Origin: Thioalkalivibrio halophilus
GTDB taxonomy: Bacteria > Pseudomonadota > Gammaproteobacteria > Ectothiorhodospirales > Ectothiorhodospiraceae
Direction: 5' to 3'
Length of the DNA stretch: 54,450 nucleotides
Assembly (NCBI RefSeq): GCF_001995255.1
Contig: NZ_MUZR01000058.1
Coordinates: forward strand, 1 to 54,450
Of this stretch, positions 36,696 through 45,939 are shown piece after piece; the stretch's first letter is position 1; the number at the start of each line of letters is the position of its first letter. Both the position numbers and the translations under genes were made by a program. The notes beneath the pieces were generated by a model that saw only the letters and a list, made by a program, of their open reading frames with translations, was not told the origin of the DNA and searched no databases.

Positions 36696-37318
36696 AGACG
36701 CAGCTCCCGTTCGGCTTCGGTGAGGCTGATGGAGAAGGATTCGCGCCGGCACACCCGTTCGGCATAGTCCTGGATCGCCTGCGGCAGGCTTTCCAGTTCG
36801 ATGCCCACGGCCGGCAGCCGCCAGATGACCGGGGCGATGGCCGCATCCACGATACTGAACTCGTCGCTCAGGAAGTACGGCTTGAGTTCAAAGATCTCGC
36901 CGGACGCGATGAAGCTCTCCTTGAGCACCTTGCGGGCCTTGCTGACCCCGGAACCCGAAGCCTTCGCGAGGTTGTCCAGTCCCTCGTACCAGTCGCGCTC
37001 GACGCGATAGAGCGCCAGACGCGCGGCCGCGCGGGAGACCGGATCCACCGGCATCAGGGGCGGATGCGGGAAGCGTTCGTCGAGATACTCGGTGATGACA
37101 TGGGTCCCGTACAGGGCCAGATCCCGGTCCACCAGGGTGGGGACCTCGTTGTACGGGTTCAGGTCGGAGAGATCTTCGGGCATGTCGTCGGGCCCGAGAT
37201 TGATCACGTCCACCGCGATGTCCTTCTCGGCGAGGATGATGCGCACCCGGTGACAGCGCACGCAGTCGTGTGCAGAAAACAGCGTCATAACGGAACGGCG
37301 GTTGGCGACCAGCGCCAT
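36692..37318 (-). CDS. sspA: Stringent starvation protein A, CxxC-bearing
   Basis: GST-fold RNA-polymerase-associated regulator. The 208 residues start MALVANRRSVMTLFS and contain RVRIILAEKD, NPYNEVPTLVDRDLALYGTHVITEYLDERFPHPPLMPVDPVSR, KPYFLSDEFSIVD and SLTEAERELRL, all matching SspA. The position that reads Asp-x-Tyr-Ser-His in E. coli reads Cys19-Val-Arg-Cys22-His here, a glutaredoxin-like CxxC. GGGAG lies 6 nt before the ATG. It is followed by sspB with overlap and sits downstream of petABC, as in Pseudomonas. Confidence 0.93.
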   Translation of the reverse strand: MALVANRRSVMTLFSAHDCVRCHRVRIILAEKDIAVDVINLGPDDMPEDLSDLNPYNEVPTLVDRDLALYGTHVITEYLDERFPHPPLMPVDPVSRAAARLALYRVERDWYEGLDNLAKASGSGVSKARKVLKESFIASGEIFELKPYFLSDEFSIVDAAIAPVIWRLPAVGIELESLPQAIQDYAERVCRRESFSISLTEAERELRL

Positions 37319-37371
37319 GGCATTCTCCCTAGCCCGGCATGGGGTTCCGCCGGGTCGACGGTACAGGATGC

Positions 37372-37401
37372 CGGCGCACCCCGGGCATCCGGGGTGCGCC
37401 G
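37372..37401 (-). terminator. petABC terminator stem-loop
   Basis: A perfect 13-bp stem (CGGCGCACCCCGG / CCGGGGTGCGCCG) with a 4-nt loop lies 18 nt downstream of the petC stop and upstream of sspA. There is no U-run, but the stem is very stable. It probably ends or attenuates pet transcription before sspA. Confidence 0.7.
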
Positions 37402-37418
37402 ACTACGGCTCGTCCCGC

Positions 37419-38162
37419 CTAGTGTACGTCCTTCCAGTATTCCTTTTTCAAGAAGTACGCCAGCACGGTGAAGAAGGCGAGGAAGATCATCACGAATACC
37501 CCGATACGCTGGCGCTCCAGCTGCACGGGTTCGCCGATGTACGACAGGTAGGTGACGATGTCGCGCACCGCTCGATCGTATTCGGTCGGACTCATGCTGC
37601 CGCTCTCGACCAGTTCCAGGCGTTCGTTGCCATCCTCGTCCTCGACCAGCTCCTGCCAGCCCTGCTTGTGCCACAGGACATGCGGCATGCCGACATTGTC
37701 GAAGACGGCGTTGTTGGCGCCCAGCGGACGGGACTCGTCGCGGTAGAACGACTTGAGGAAGGTATACAGCCAGTCCTCGCCGTGGATGCGGGCGGTCAGG
37801 GTCAGATCCGGCGGGACGACGCCGAAGGCTTCTTCGGCATAGTCGTCTTCCATGGCGATCTCCATCAGCGAACCGACACCCACCGGATCACCCTCTTCGT
37901 CGGTGACGAAGACGAAGTGCTCTTCCATGTGCTCTTCGGTCAGGCCGATGCCTTTGCCCACCCGGTTGTAACGCTCGTATTTGGTCGAGTGGCATCCCAT
38001 GCAGTTGTCCGCGAACAGGCGGGCACCCCGCTGCAGCGCGTTCTGATTGGAGACGTCCACGTTGGCCGACATCAGGTCGCCATCGTAGCCGGCGGCGGAA
38101 GCCGCCGGCATCGTCAGCAGGGCCGCAAGGCCCACGAAGGTTGCAGCAATCAGCTTTTTCAT
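37419..38162 (-). CDS. petC: Ubiquinol-cytochrome c reductase, cytochrome c1
   Basis: Membrane-anchored c-type cytochrome that passes electrons from the Rieske protein to soluble cytochrome c. The 247 residues have a Sec signal (about 1-24, cut near ASA-AG), the heme motif CMGCH and the axial-ligand region NVGMPHVLW. One C-terminal membrane anchor follows (IGVFVMIFLAFFTVLAYFLKK). The mature domain is strongly acidic. The ATG at 38162 shares a base with the petB stop (TGATG); a GTG just upstream (38165) is less likely. Confidence 0.95.
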   Translation of the reverse strand: MKKLIAATFVGLAALLTMPAASAAGYDGDLMSANVDVSNQNALQRGARLFADNCMGCHSTKYERYNRVGKGIGLTEEHMEEHFVFVTDEEGDPVGVGSLMEIAMEDDYAEEAFGVVPPDLTLTARIHGEDWLYTFLKSFYRDESRPLGANNAVFDNVGMPHVLWHKQGWQELVEDEDGNERLELVESGSMSPTEYDRAVRDIVTYLSYIGEPVQLERQRIGVFVMIFLAFFTVLAYFLKKEYWKDVH

Positions 38163-39571
38163 CACGAAGTCACCCTTTGCGGAACGGCACGGTCACGGCC
38201 CAGTCCACGTGCGAACACGGGGGCCACCATGGTCACGAACAGATAAACGGTCGGGATGAGCCAGCCCCACATGATCAGGGAGGCCTCGTCCGGATCGAAG
38301 CGGACCACGTCGTAGAACGTGTAGATCGCGACCAGCACCAGGAACGCCAGGATGCTGAAGCCGGCCGAACGCTCCCGCGACAGGAACCACAGCAGGAAGA
38401 AGAACAGGAAGTACACCTGAGCGAAGCGCAGGCTCATGTCGCTGACCGCGGTGGTGGCCTGCTGCAGGCCGAGCCAGCCGAGGATCACGAACGCCACCAC
38501 GAACACCGCCAGGTTGAACTTGGCCGCGAACGAGCGATAGCGCATCGACTTCACGGGGTTGCGATCCAGCCACGGGATGACGAACAGGATCACCACCGCG
38601 GCACCCATCGCGACCACGCCCAGGAACGGGTCCGGAATCGAACGCAGCACCGAGTACATCGAGGTGAAGTACCAGACCGGCGGGATCAGGTCGGGGGTCA
38701 CCAGCGGATCGGACGGGATGAAGTTGTCCGCCTTGAGGAAGTAGCCCCCGCCCTCGGGCGCGAAGAACACGATGGCGAAGAAGACGATCAGGAACACGCC
38801 CACGCCCACGATGTCCTTCACCGTGTAGTACGGGTGGAACGGGATGCCGTCCTTCGGGAGGCCGTTCTCGTCCTTGTGGGCCTTGATCTCGACGCCGTCG
38901 GGGTTGTTCGAGCCCACCTCGTGCAGCGCGATGATGTGCGCGGCCACCAGCAGGATCAGCACCAGCGGCAGGGCCACCACGTGCAGCGCGAAGAAGCGGT
39001 TCAGCGTGGCGTCCGACAGCAGAAAGTCACCGCGGATCCAGGTCACCAGTTCCGGCCCGATGTACGGGATGGTCTGGAACAGGTTCACGATCACCTGCGC
39101 GCCCCAGTAGGACATCTGGCCCCACGGCAGCAGATAGCCGGCGAAGGCCTCGGCCATCAGCACGACATAGATCAGCATGCCGAAGATCCAGATCAGCTCG
39201 CGTGGCTTCTTGTAGGAGCCGTACAGGAGCGCCCGGAACATGTGCAGATAGACCACGACGAAGAACATCGAGGCGCCGGTGGAATGCATGTAGCGGATGA
39301 GCCAGCCCCATTCCACGTCACGCATAATGTACTCGACGGACGAGAAGGCGAGCTCCGCGTCCGGCTTGTAGAACATGGTCAGGAAGATGCCGGTGACGAT
39401 CTGAATGACCAGCACCAGCAGGGCCAGCGAGCCGAAGAAATACCAGAAGTTGAAGTTCTTCGGCGCGTAATACTTGGCCAGGTGGTCGTTCCACATCTGG
39501 GACAGGGGGAAGCGTGCATCCACCCAGCCCAGGAAGCCGCCCTGGATCTTTTCGTCCGGATTACTGGCCAT
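38162..39571 (-). CDS. petB: Ubiquinol-cytochrome c reductase, cytochrome b
   Basis: Core membrane subunit of complex III with both heme b sites and the Q sites. The 469 residues have at least eight membrane helices. The paired His heme ligands are in YMHSTGASMFFVVVYLHMFR and FFALHVVALPLVLILLVAAHI. The Qo motif, usually PEWY, reads PPVWYFTSMYSVLRSI. The length includes extra C-terminal helices. The ATG at 39571 has a strong AAGGAGGG upstream and overlaps the petA stop. The upstream in-frame extension was rejected. Confidence 0.95.
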   Translation of the reverse strand: MASNPDEKIQGGFLGWVDARFPLSQMWNDHLAKYYAPKNFNFWYFFGSLALLVLVIQIVTGIFLTMFYKPDAELAFSSVEYIMRDVEWGWLIRYMHSTGASMFFVVVYLHMFRALLYGSYKKPRELIWIFGMLIYVVLMAEAFAGYLLPWGQMSYWGAQVIVNLFQTIPYIGPELVTWIRGDFLLSDATLNRFFALHVVALPLVLILLVAAHIIALHEVGSNNPDGVEIKAHKDENGLPKDGIPFHPYYTVKDIVGVGVFLIVFFAIVFFAPEGGGYFLKADNFIPSDPLVTPDLIPPVWYFTSMYSVLRSIPDPFLGVVAMGAAVVILFVIPWLDRNPVKSMRYRSFAAKFNLAVFVVAFVILGWLGLQQATTAVSDMSLRFAQVYFLFFFLLWFLSRERSAGFSILAFLVLVAIYTFYDVVRFDPDEASLIMWGWLIPTVYLFVTMVAPVFARGLGRDRAVPQRVTS

Positions 39572-40176
39572 CAGACGGTCCCTCCTTCTTCGTCGTCTTC
39601 GCCCACCAGGATCACGTCGTCCGTGAGGTACTTGTACGGCGGGATCACGAGATTGGTGGCCGCCGGCATGTTGGAGTAGACGCGTCCGGCCATGTCGAAG
39701 CGGGAACCGTGGCAGCCGCACAGCCAGCCGCCCTGCCAGGCGGCCCCCATCTCGGGATCACCGATTTCCGGACGATAGGTCGGCGAGCATCCCAGATGGG
39801 TGCAGATGCCGATCACGACCAGGAACTCGGGATCGATCGAACGATGTTCGTTCTGGGCGTAAGGAGGCTGCTGCTCCTCGACTTCGGAGTTCGGGTCGCG
39901 CAGACGGTCCGTGATCCTGGACAGCCCTTCGATCATCTCGTCCGTGCGCCGGACCACCCAGACGGGCTGGCCGCGCCATTCGACGGAGATGCGCTGGCCC
40001 GGTTCGATCTCGCCGAGGGCGACCTCGACCGGAGCCCCGGCCGCCTGGGCGCGCGCACTCGGCTGCAGGGACGCCAGCATCGGTGCGGCTACTGCAGCCA
40101 CACCGGCCCCGCCCACGACCGAAGTCGCGGCGACGAGGAACCGGCGACGGCCTCGATTTACGCCTTGGTTTGCCAT
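39571..40176 (-). CDS. petA: Rieske iron-sulfur subunit of cytochrome bc1
   Basis: Carries the [2Fe-2S] cluster that oxidises ubiquinol. The 201 residues have a Tat-type start with RGRRRFLVAATS and a membrane helix (about 11-36). The cluster-binding boxes are CTHLGC and CGCHGS, both intact. GGAGAG lies 6 nt before the ATG. First gene of the petABC operon, with TGATG coupling to petB. Confidence 0.96.
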   Translation of the reverse strand: MANQGVNRGRRRFLVAATSVVGGAGVAAVAAPMLASLQPSARAQAAGAPVEVALGEIEPGQRISVEWRGQPVWVVRRTDEMIEGLSRITDRLRDPNSEVEEQQPPYAQNEHRSIDPEFLVVIGICTHLGCSPTYRPEIGDPEMGAAWQGGWLCGCHGSRFDMAGRVYSNMPAATNLVIPPYKYLTDDVILVGEDDEEGGTV

Positions 40177-40409
40177 GCTTGTCTCTCCAAACAACGTGTT
40201 GAAAGCGTGATGCGAGGATGCACCCGCCGGGCGCAGCCTGCTCGAAGGAGCCTTGTGGCTCTCTTGTTCGGACCCGACGGGCGGGCAGGAAAATCGTAAT
40301 AGAATTCCCGAACACGCTAATAAGGTCAAGTACGACGCGGATCGTCGCGGCGTCGCAGGATCCGAGGCGCCCGCCGGCAGCAGACGGCTGCGGCCCGCGG
40401 CGCAGGGTA
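40177..40409 (-). promoter_or_regulatory. leader region of petABC
   Basis: This gap of 233 bases separates the Nif3-like gene from petA. A TTGACC lies at 40324-40329 on the minus strand, followed by A/T-rich DNA containing TTCTAT, TATTAC and TACGAT, none at the ideal 17-base spacing. A pet promoter is likely here, but I cannot fix its -10. No coding potential was seen. Confidence 0.3.
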
Positions 40410-41156
40410 TCAGGCCGGGTTGTCGAGATCGAGGAATTCGTGGGTCAGGTCGAACGTCCGCGCGCACCATTCGCCCAGCGCCCGCGGTCCGCCCCGCTCC
40501 GTCGCGTGGTGGCCGGCGGCCAGGTAGTGCACGCCCAGCTCGCGCGCCTCGTGCGTGGTCTGCTCGGAGATCTCGCCGCTGATGTAGGCATCGGCGCCCA
40601 GCTCGGCGGCGCGGGGCAGCAACGACTGGGCGCCCCCGCTGCACCAGGCCACGCGACGGACGGGGTGTTCGCCAGCGGTGACGAGCAGGGGCTCGCGCCC
40701 GAGGGCAGTAGCGATGCGACTGGCAAGCCCCGGGGCCGAGAGCGGCTCGTCCGGCGCGCCGACCAGGCCCACGCCGTCGTCGCGCAGCGTACCGTCGGCC
40801 ACCAGCCCCAGGTCGCGTGCCAGGGAGGCGTTGTTTCCTACCTCCGGATGGGCGTCCAGGGGTAGATGGTAGGCGACGAGGTTCATCCCGCTCTCCAGCA
40901 GACGGCGGATCCGGCGTTGCTTCATGCCGGTGATGACCTGCGGCTCGCCTTTCCAGAAATAGCCGTGATGCACCAGCAGGACATCGGCGCCGCGCTCGGC
41001 GGCGGCCTCGATGGTGGCAGCGGAGGCGGTCACGGCACTGACCACGTGGCGCACCTCGGTGCGGCCCTCGACCTGCAGGCCATTGGGGCAGTAATCGGTA
41101 AACCGGGCAGGCTCGAGTTTGGCGTCGAGGCCCGCAAGCAGCTCGTCACGATGCAT
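40410..41156 (-). CDS. Nif3-like dinuclear metal center protein (YbgI/DUF34)
   Basis: The 248-residue member of the Nif3 family, sometimes annotated as GTP cyclohydrolase 1 type 2, whose true function is unresolved. Motifs for the dinuclear metal site are present: DVLLVHHGYFWKGEP, LVAYHLPLDAHPEVGNNASLAR, GDADAYISGEISE-like ADAYISGEISEQTTHEAREL, and the C-terminal LAAGHHATERGG. GGAG lies 8 nt before the ATG. It diverges from the DegS-like protease, the same pairing as in Pseudomonas beside algW. Confidence 0.88.
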   Translation of the reverse strand: MHRDELLAGLDAKLEPARFTDYCPNGLQVEGRTEVRHVVSAVTASAATIEAAAERGADVLLVHHGYFWKGEPQVITGMKQRRIRRLLESGMNLVAYHLPLDAHPEVGNNASLARDLGLVADGTLRDDGVGLVGAPDEPLSAPGLASRIATALGREPLLVTAGEHPVRRVAWCSGGAQSLLPRAAELGADAYISGEISEQTTHEARELGVHYLAAGHHATERGGPRALGEWCARTFDLTHEFLDLDNPA

Positions 41157-41219
41157 GGGAGGGACTCCGGTTCCGGCCGGGCCGACGACCCGGGCAAGGG
41201 GTTGGGACTGGGGGTGTCA

Positions 41220-41233
41220 GGATCACATGATCC
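41220..41233. repeat. palindrome between nif3-like and degS-like genes
   Basis: GGATCA-CA-TGATCC lies in the 125-base divergent intergenic region. It could be an operator for one or both genes. I did not find clear -35/-10 pairs around it. Confidence 0.35.
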
Positions 41234-41281
41234 GCGCGGGCAGGCGTGCACATGGACCAGTGTTTCCTTAAGCTGCCCCAT

Positions 41282-42403
41282 ATGGTGAATTTTTCTCGCT
41301 TCTTCCTGCAAGCTGCGGCGACCGGCGTCCTGATCGCGGTGGCGATCGCGGTGTTCTTCCCGGACTGGCTCGGTACCGGCGAGGACGGCACGACGGTGGA
41401 CCGGGTGGCAACGCCGGCCGAGGATGCCACAGCCGCGCCCGCTTCCTATGCGCCGGCCGTGGAACGCTCGGCCCCGGCCGTGGTGAACATCATGGCCTCG
41501 CGCACCGTGGAGCCGGACCCGGGCATGCTGCTGGAGGAATTCTTCGGCCGCCGGGTCCCGCCGCCCGGCGAACGCGAGGAATCCAGCCTGGGCTCGGGCG
41601 TGATCATGACCGGGCAGGGGCACATACTGACCAACCATCACGTGATCGAAGAAGCCGAGGCGATCGCGGTGGTCCTGCCCGATGATCGGGCGCTGCCCGC
41701 GGAGATCATCGGGATCGATCCGGACACCGACCTGGCGGTGCTGCGGGTGGAGACCGAGGAGCCGCCGGTCGCCCCCCTCGGACGGTCCAGCGATCTGCGG
41801 GTGGGCGATGTGGTCCTCGCCATCGGCAATCCGTTCGGGGTGGGCCAGACCGTGACCCAGGGCATCGTGTCGGCCACCGGCCGCAACCGTCTGGGCATCA
41901 ACACCTTCGAGGATTTCATCCAGACCGACGCCGCCATCAATCCCGGCAATTCGGGCGGGGCGCTGATCAATGCGCACGGCGAGCTGGTGGGGATCAACAC
42001 CGCGATCTTTTCCCGCTCCGGCGGCTCCCACGGGATCGGCTTTGCGATCCCGGCGGATCTGGCCCGTGACGTGATGACCCAGATCATCGAACAGGGCTAC
42101 GTAACGCGCGGCTGGCTGGGGATCGAAGTCCAGTCCCTGAGCCCGGACCTCGCCCGCTCGTTCGGTATCGACGATGCCCTGGGGGTGCTGGTCGCCGGTG
42201 TGCTGCGCGAAGGACCCGCCGCACAGGCCGGCATCGAGCCCGGGGACGTGATTACTCACCTCAACGGTGACCGGGTGGAATCCCCGCGCGATGCCCTCGA
42301 CATCATCGCCCGCACGGCGCCGGGCGAGTCGCTGGGCATCCGCATCGAGCGCGCCGACGACCGCCAAGATCTGACCGCGGAGGTCGCCCAGCGCCCCATC
42401 TGA
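41282..42403 (+). CDS. Periplasmic S1C serine protease, DegS/AlgW type
   Basis: Inner-membrane-anchored stress-sensor protease. DegS or AlgW cleaves the anti-sigma factor RseA or MucA when unfolded porin tails bind the PDZ domain. The 373 residues have one N-terminal membrane helix (about 5-27). The trypsin-like domain carries the triad His120 (TNHHV), Asp150 (TDLAVL) and Ser224 (GNSGG). A single PDZ domain follows (about 275-365). One PDZ plus a membrane anchor separates it from DegP/DegQ. The ATG at 41282 was chosen for its fit with the membrane anchor; starts at 41246 (GTG) and 41252 are possible. Confidence 0.9.
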   Translation: MVNFSRFFLQAAATGVLIAVAIAVFFPDWLGTGEDGTTVDRVATPAEDATAAPASYAPAVERSAPAVVNIMASRTVEPDPGMLLEEFFGRRVPPPGEREESSLGSGVIMTGQGHILTNHHVIEEAEAIAVVLPDDRALPAEIIGIDPDTDLAVLRVETEEPPVAPLGRSSDLRVGDVVLAIGNPFGVGQTVTQGIVSATGRNRLGINTFEDFIQTDAAINPGNSGGALINAHGELVGINTAIFSRSGGSHGIGFAIPADLARDVMTQIIEQGYVTRGWLGIEVQSLSPDLARSFGIDDALGVLVAGVLREGPAAQAGIEPGDVITHLNGDRVESPRDALDIIARTAPGESLGIRIERADDRQDLTAEVAQRPI

Positions 42404-42417
42404 CGCCGGCCACGCGC

Positions 42418-42432
42418 CCGCCCCCGGGGCGG
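42418..42432. terminator. GC palindrome between convergent degS-like and hisC
   Basis: CCGCCCC-C-GGGGCGG lies in a 36-base gap between convergent genes. It may act as a bidirectional terminator, but no T-run flanks it. Confidence 0.3.
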
Positions 42433-42439
42433 CGCCGCC

Positions 42440-43537
42440 TCAGCGCCGCGCCAGCGCGGCCTCCAGCGCCTCGAGAAAACGGTCGTTGTCTTCCGGACGG
42501 CCCACGGTGACCCGCAGGTGGTCGGCCAGCAACGGATGCGCACGGCCCACGTCCTTGATCAGCACGCCCCGCTCGCGTAGCCCGGCGAACACCGCCGCAC
42601 CCTGCCCCTCCCCGACCCGGAAGAGGACGAAATTGGCCTGCGACGGCACCACCGAGGTGACGCCGGCCAGCGCCTCCAGGGCCTGCAGCAGGCGCTCGCG
42701 CTCGGCCACGATCGCGCGCGCCTGGCCGTCCAGTACGTCACGATGATCCAGGGCAAAGCGGACGCTGCGCTGCGTCAGGGTGTTGATATTGTAGGGCAGA
42801 CGCAGCCGGTCCAGCGCATCGATCCAGGCAGGCTCCGCCGCCAGGTAGCCCAGCCGGGTACCCGCCAGGCCGAGCTTTGACACCGTCCGCATCACCAGCA
42901 GGCCTGCGGTACCCCCGGCCTGTGGCATGAAGCTGTGTCCGGCGAACGGCGCGTAGGCCTCGTCCACCACGGTGATGCCGGGATTGGCTTCGATCACCGC
43001 CTGCACCGTCGCGGGGTCTTCCAGACGACCGGTCGGATTATTGGGATGGGCCAGGAACACGATCGCCGGCTGCTCCTCGCGGATCGCCGCCAGCAGGGCA
43101 TCCAGGTCGAGGGCAAAGTCGGGCCGCAGGGACACGCCGCGGAAGGGCACACCCAGCGCGCGCGCCAGCACGCCGTACATCACGAATCCGGGCTCGGGCG
43201 CAATCACCGGCCGCCCGCTGCCGGCCACTGCCTGGATCAGAATCTGGATCAGCTCGTCGGAGCCGTTGCCGAACATCAGTCCGGCGCCCTCGGGCACCGC
43301 CTCAACCGCACGCACGCGCGCCGCCAGATCGCGCGCCGCGGCATCCGGGTAGCGATTGAGCTCGGGCTCGCTCAGGGCTTCCAGCCAGGCGGCCTCCAGC
43401 TCGCCCGGCCAGGGCCACGGATTTTCCATCGCGTCCAGCTTGAGCAGCCCCGTGGCATCCGCCACCGCGTAGGCCGGCTGCGCCAGAACCTCCGGGCGCA
43501 TCAGGTCTTCCGGCCGGTCGTGGCGGCCCGCGCTCAC
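42440..43537 (-). CDS. hisC: Histidinol-phosphate aminotransferase HisC
   Basis: PLP enzyme that converts imidazole acetol phosphate to histidinol phosphate. The 365 residues include [45 protein letters not shown] and [13 protein letters not shown] with the PLP Lys. The start is taken as GTG at 43537, which overlaps the hisD stop as GTGA and yields the usual pre-RPEVL leader. An ATG at 43501 is the alternative. Confidence 0.93.
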   Translation of the reverse strand: MSAGRHDRPEDLMRPEVLAQPAYAVADATGLLKLDAMENPWPWPGELEAAWLEALSEPELNRYPDAAARDLAARVRAVEAVPEGAGLMFGNGSDELIQILIQAVAGSGRPVIAPEPGFVMYGVLARALGVPFRGVSLRPDFALDLDALLAAIREEQPAIVFLAHPNNPTGRLEDPATVQAVIEANPGITVVDEAYAPFAGHSFMPQAGGTAGLLVMRTVSKLGLAGTRLGYLAAEPAWIDALDRLRLPYNINTLTQRSVRFALDHRDVLDGQARAIVAERERLLQALEALAGVTSVVPSQANFVLFRVGEGQGAAVFAGLRERGVLIKDVGRAHPLLADHLRVTVGRPEDNDRFLEALEAALARR

Positions 43538-44838
43538 GATTCCCGCCGCAGTTCCGCGGAACGTGCGTGCGCGGTCAGCCCCTCGCCATGGGCCAGTTCC
43601 GCAGCGGTGCGCCCCAGCCGCGCCGCGCCTTCGGGCGAACACTGGATGATGCTGGAGCGTTTCTGGAAGTCGTAGACCCCCAGCGGTGACGAGAAACGCG
43701 CGGTGCGCGAGGTCGGCAGAACGTGGTTGGGCCCGGCGCAGTAGTCGCCCAGGGCTTCGGAGGTATGACGGCCCATGAACACCGCGCCGGCGTGCCGCAG
43801 CCCGGCGTCCAGCGCCGCCTGCGGGTCAGCCAGCGAGAGCTCCAGGTGTTCGGGGGCGACCCGATTGGCCACCGCAACCGCATCGTCGAGGTCGCGCGCG
43901 GCGATCAACGCGCCCCGATTCTGCAGACTCGTGCGAATGATGTCGGCACGCGGCATTTCCTCCAGCAGGCGGTCCATGGCCTCGTTCACCCGATCGAGAA
44001 AGGCATGGTCCCAGGACACCAGGATCGACTGGGCCTGCTCGTCGTGCTCCGCCTGGGAGAACAGGTCGGCCGCGATCCACTCGGGATCGGTCTCGCCGTC
44101 GCAGACCACCAGGATCTCCGACGGACCGGCGATCATGTCGATCCCGACGGTACCGAAGACCTCGCGCTTGGCCGCGGCGACAAAGATGTTGCCGGGGCCG
44201 ACGATCTTGTCCACCGCCGGGATGGTCGCGGTCCCGTAGGCCAGCGCCCCTACCGCCTGGGCACCGCCCACGGTGAACACCCGGTCGACACCGGCGACCG
44301 CCGCGGCTGCCAGGACCAGGTCGTTCAGCTCGCCGTCCGGCGCCGGCACCACCATGATCAGCTGGCCGACACCGGCCACCCGGGCGGGCACCGCATTCAT
44401 CAGCACCGAGGATGGATAGGCGGCCTTGCCGCCCGGCACATACAGCCCCACCGAGTCCAGCGGGGTCACCCGCTGCCCCAGCACCGTGCCGTCGGCGTCG
44501 GTGAACTGCCAGTCCTGCATCGACTGGTGTCGGGCGTATTCGCCGATGCGTTCGGCGGCGGTCTCCAGCGCCTCGCGCTGCGCCGCGGGTATCGCCTCCA
44601 GCGCCGCCTGCAGGCGTTGCTGCGGGACTTCCAGCCCGGCGACCGAGTCGCGCTCCAGGCGGTCGAAGCGCTCGGTATAGCGCAGCACCGCGGCGTCCCC
44701 CTCGGCCTTCACCGCATCGAGGATCTCGCGCACCGCGTCGCGCACCCCGGCCTCCTCGCCGGACTCCCAGGCGAGCAGGCGCTCCAGTTCGGTTGCGAAT
44801 CCGGTGTCCCGCGTGTCGAGTCGCTTGATCGAAGGCAT
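43534..44838 (-). CDS. hisD: Histidinol dehydrogenase HisD
   Basis: Zinc and NAD enzyme that oxidises histidinol to histidine in two steps. The 434 residues include [81 protein letters not shown] and [16 protein letters not shown]. Zinc ligands Gln/His and Asp/His are present. GAGGA lies 7 nt before the ATG at 44838. The hisG-hisD unit is split by a DAHP synthase gene. Confidence 0.96.
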   Translation of the reverse strand: MPSIKRLDTRDTGFATELERLLAWESGEEAGVRDAVREILDAVKAEGDAAVLRYTERFDRLERDSVAGLEVPQQRLQAALEAIPAAQREALETAAERIGEYARHQSMQDWQFTDADGTVLGQRVTPLDSVGLYVPGGKAAYPSSVLMNAVPARVAGVGQLIMVVPAPDGELNDLVLAAAAVAGVDRVFTVGGAQAVGALAYGTATIPAVDKIVGPGNIFVAAAKREVFGTVGIDMIAGPSEILVVCDGETDPEWIAADLFSQAEHDEQAQSILVSWDHAFLDRVNEAMDRLLEEMPRADIIRTSLQNRGALIAARDLDDAVAVANRVAPEHLELSLADPQAALDAGLRHAGAVFMGRHTSEALGDYCAGPNHVLPTSRTARFSSPLGVYDFQKRSSIIQCSPEGAARLGRTAAELAHGEGLTAHARSAELRRES

Positions 44839-44860
44839 GGCGTGTCCTCGTGCCCGGGCG

Positions 44861-45928
44861 TCAGGCCGGGGTGTTGTGCTTGCGGCGCGCGCGCACGGCT
44901 TCCGCCAGCCCGCGCAAGGTGGCCTCGGAGTCATCCCAGCCCATGCAGGCGTCGGTGATGCTCTGGCCGTAGTTCAGCGGCTGCCCCGGGAGGATATCCT
45001 GGCGCCCGCCGAGGAGATGGCTTTCCAGCATCACCCCGATGATCCGGCGATCCCCCCCGGCGATCTGCTCGCCCAGCACCCGCGCGACCTCCATCTGCTG
45101 CGCCGGGTCCTTGCGCGAGTTGGCGTGGCTGCAGTCCACCATCACCTGTTCGGGCAGCTCGGCCATCTGCAGCTCCCGGCACGCCTGGTCGATGCTTTCG
45201 GCATCGTAATTGGGCTGCCTGCCACCGCGCAGGATGATGTGGCAATCGTCGTTACCGGCGGTGGAGAAGATCGCCGAACGCCCGGCCTTGGTGACCGACA
45301 GGAAGTGGTGCGGCCGCGACGCCGAACGGATCGCGTCGATCGCCACCCGCAGACTGCCGTCGGTGGAATTCTTGAAGCCCACCGGGCACGACAGCCCGGA
45401 GGCCAGCTCGCGATGCACCTGGCTCTCGGTGGTACGGGCGCCGATCGCGCCCCAGGCGACCAGGTCGGCAATGTACTGCGGGCTGATCAGGTCGAGGTAC
45501 TCGGTGGCCGCGGGCATGCCCTTGACCGCCAGATCGCGCAGCAGCCCGCGTGCCACGCGCAGCCCCTTGTTGATGTGGAAGCTGCCGTCCAGATCCGGAT
45601 CGTTGATCAGGCCCTTCCATCCCACCGTGGTACGCGGTTTCTCGAAATACACCCGCATCACGATGTTCAGCGCATCGGAGAGTTCGTCGCGCAGGGGCTT
45701 GAGGCGGTCGGCATAGTCCAGCGCGGCATCCACGTCGTGGATCGAGCAGGGGCCCACGATCACCTGCAGGCGGTCGTCCTCGCCATGCAGGATCCGATGG
45801 CAGGCCTGGCGGGCCTCGTACACCGTGTCGGATGCCGCATCGGTGATCGGCAGTTCGTCGCGCACGGTGTCCGGAGCGGACACCTCCTGGATGTCACGGA
45901 TCCTGAGGTCGTCGGTATCGGCGGTCAT
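44861..45928 (-). CDS. 3-deoxy-7-phosphoheptulonate synthase, class I (AroF/G/H type)
   Basis: Condenses phosphoenolpyruvate and erythrose 4-phosphate in the first step of aromatic amino-acid synthesis. The 355 residues include [10 protein letters not shown] (metal Cys), [69 protein letters not shown] and [12 protein letters not shown]. The regulated isoform (Phe, Tyr or Trp) cannot be told. It sits between hisG and hisD with short gaps (11 and 22 nt), probably co-transcribed with histidine genes. Confidence 0.95.
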   Translation of the reverse strand: MTADTDDLRIRDIQEVSAPDTVRDELPITDAASDTVYEARQACHRILHGEDDRLQVIVGPCSIHDVDAALDYADRLKPLRDELSDALNIVMRVYFEKPRTTVGWKGLINDPDLDGSFHINKGLRVARGLLRDLAVKGMPAATEYLDLISPQYIADLVAWGAIGARTTESQVHRELASGLSCPVGFKNSTDGSLRVAIDAIRSASRPHHFLSVTKAGRSAIFSTAGNDDCHIILRGGRQPNYDAESIDQACRELQMAELPEQVMVDCSHANSRKDPAQQMEVARVLGEQIAGGDRRIIGVMLESHLLGGRQDILPGQPLNYGQSITDACMGWDDSEATLRGLAEAVRARRKHNTPA

Positions 45929-45939
45929 GGCAGTCTCGG

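Noticed and set aside
38141-39679. 512-codon plus-strand frame opposite petB
   Set aside because: His/Gln/Glu/Asp-rich translation typical of antisense to membrane protein codons; petB is certain.
41252-41276. Similarity between 41252-41276 and 51195-51218 (both contain CAGTGTTTCC)
   Set aside because: About 10 shared core bases, one copy inside a coding end and the other in a leader. Too short to call a repeat.
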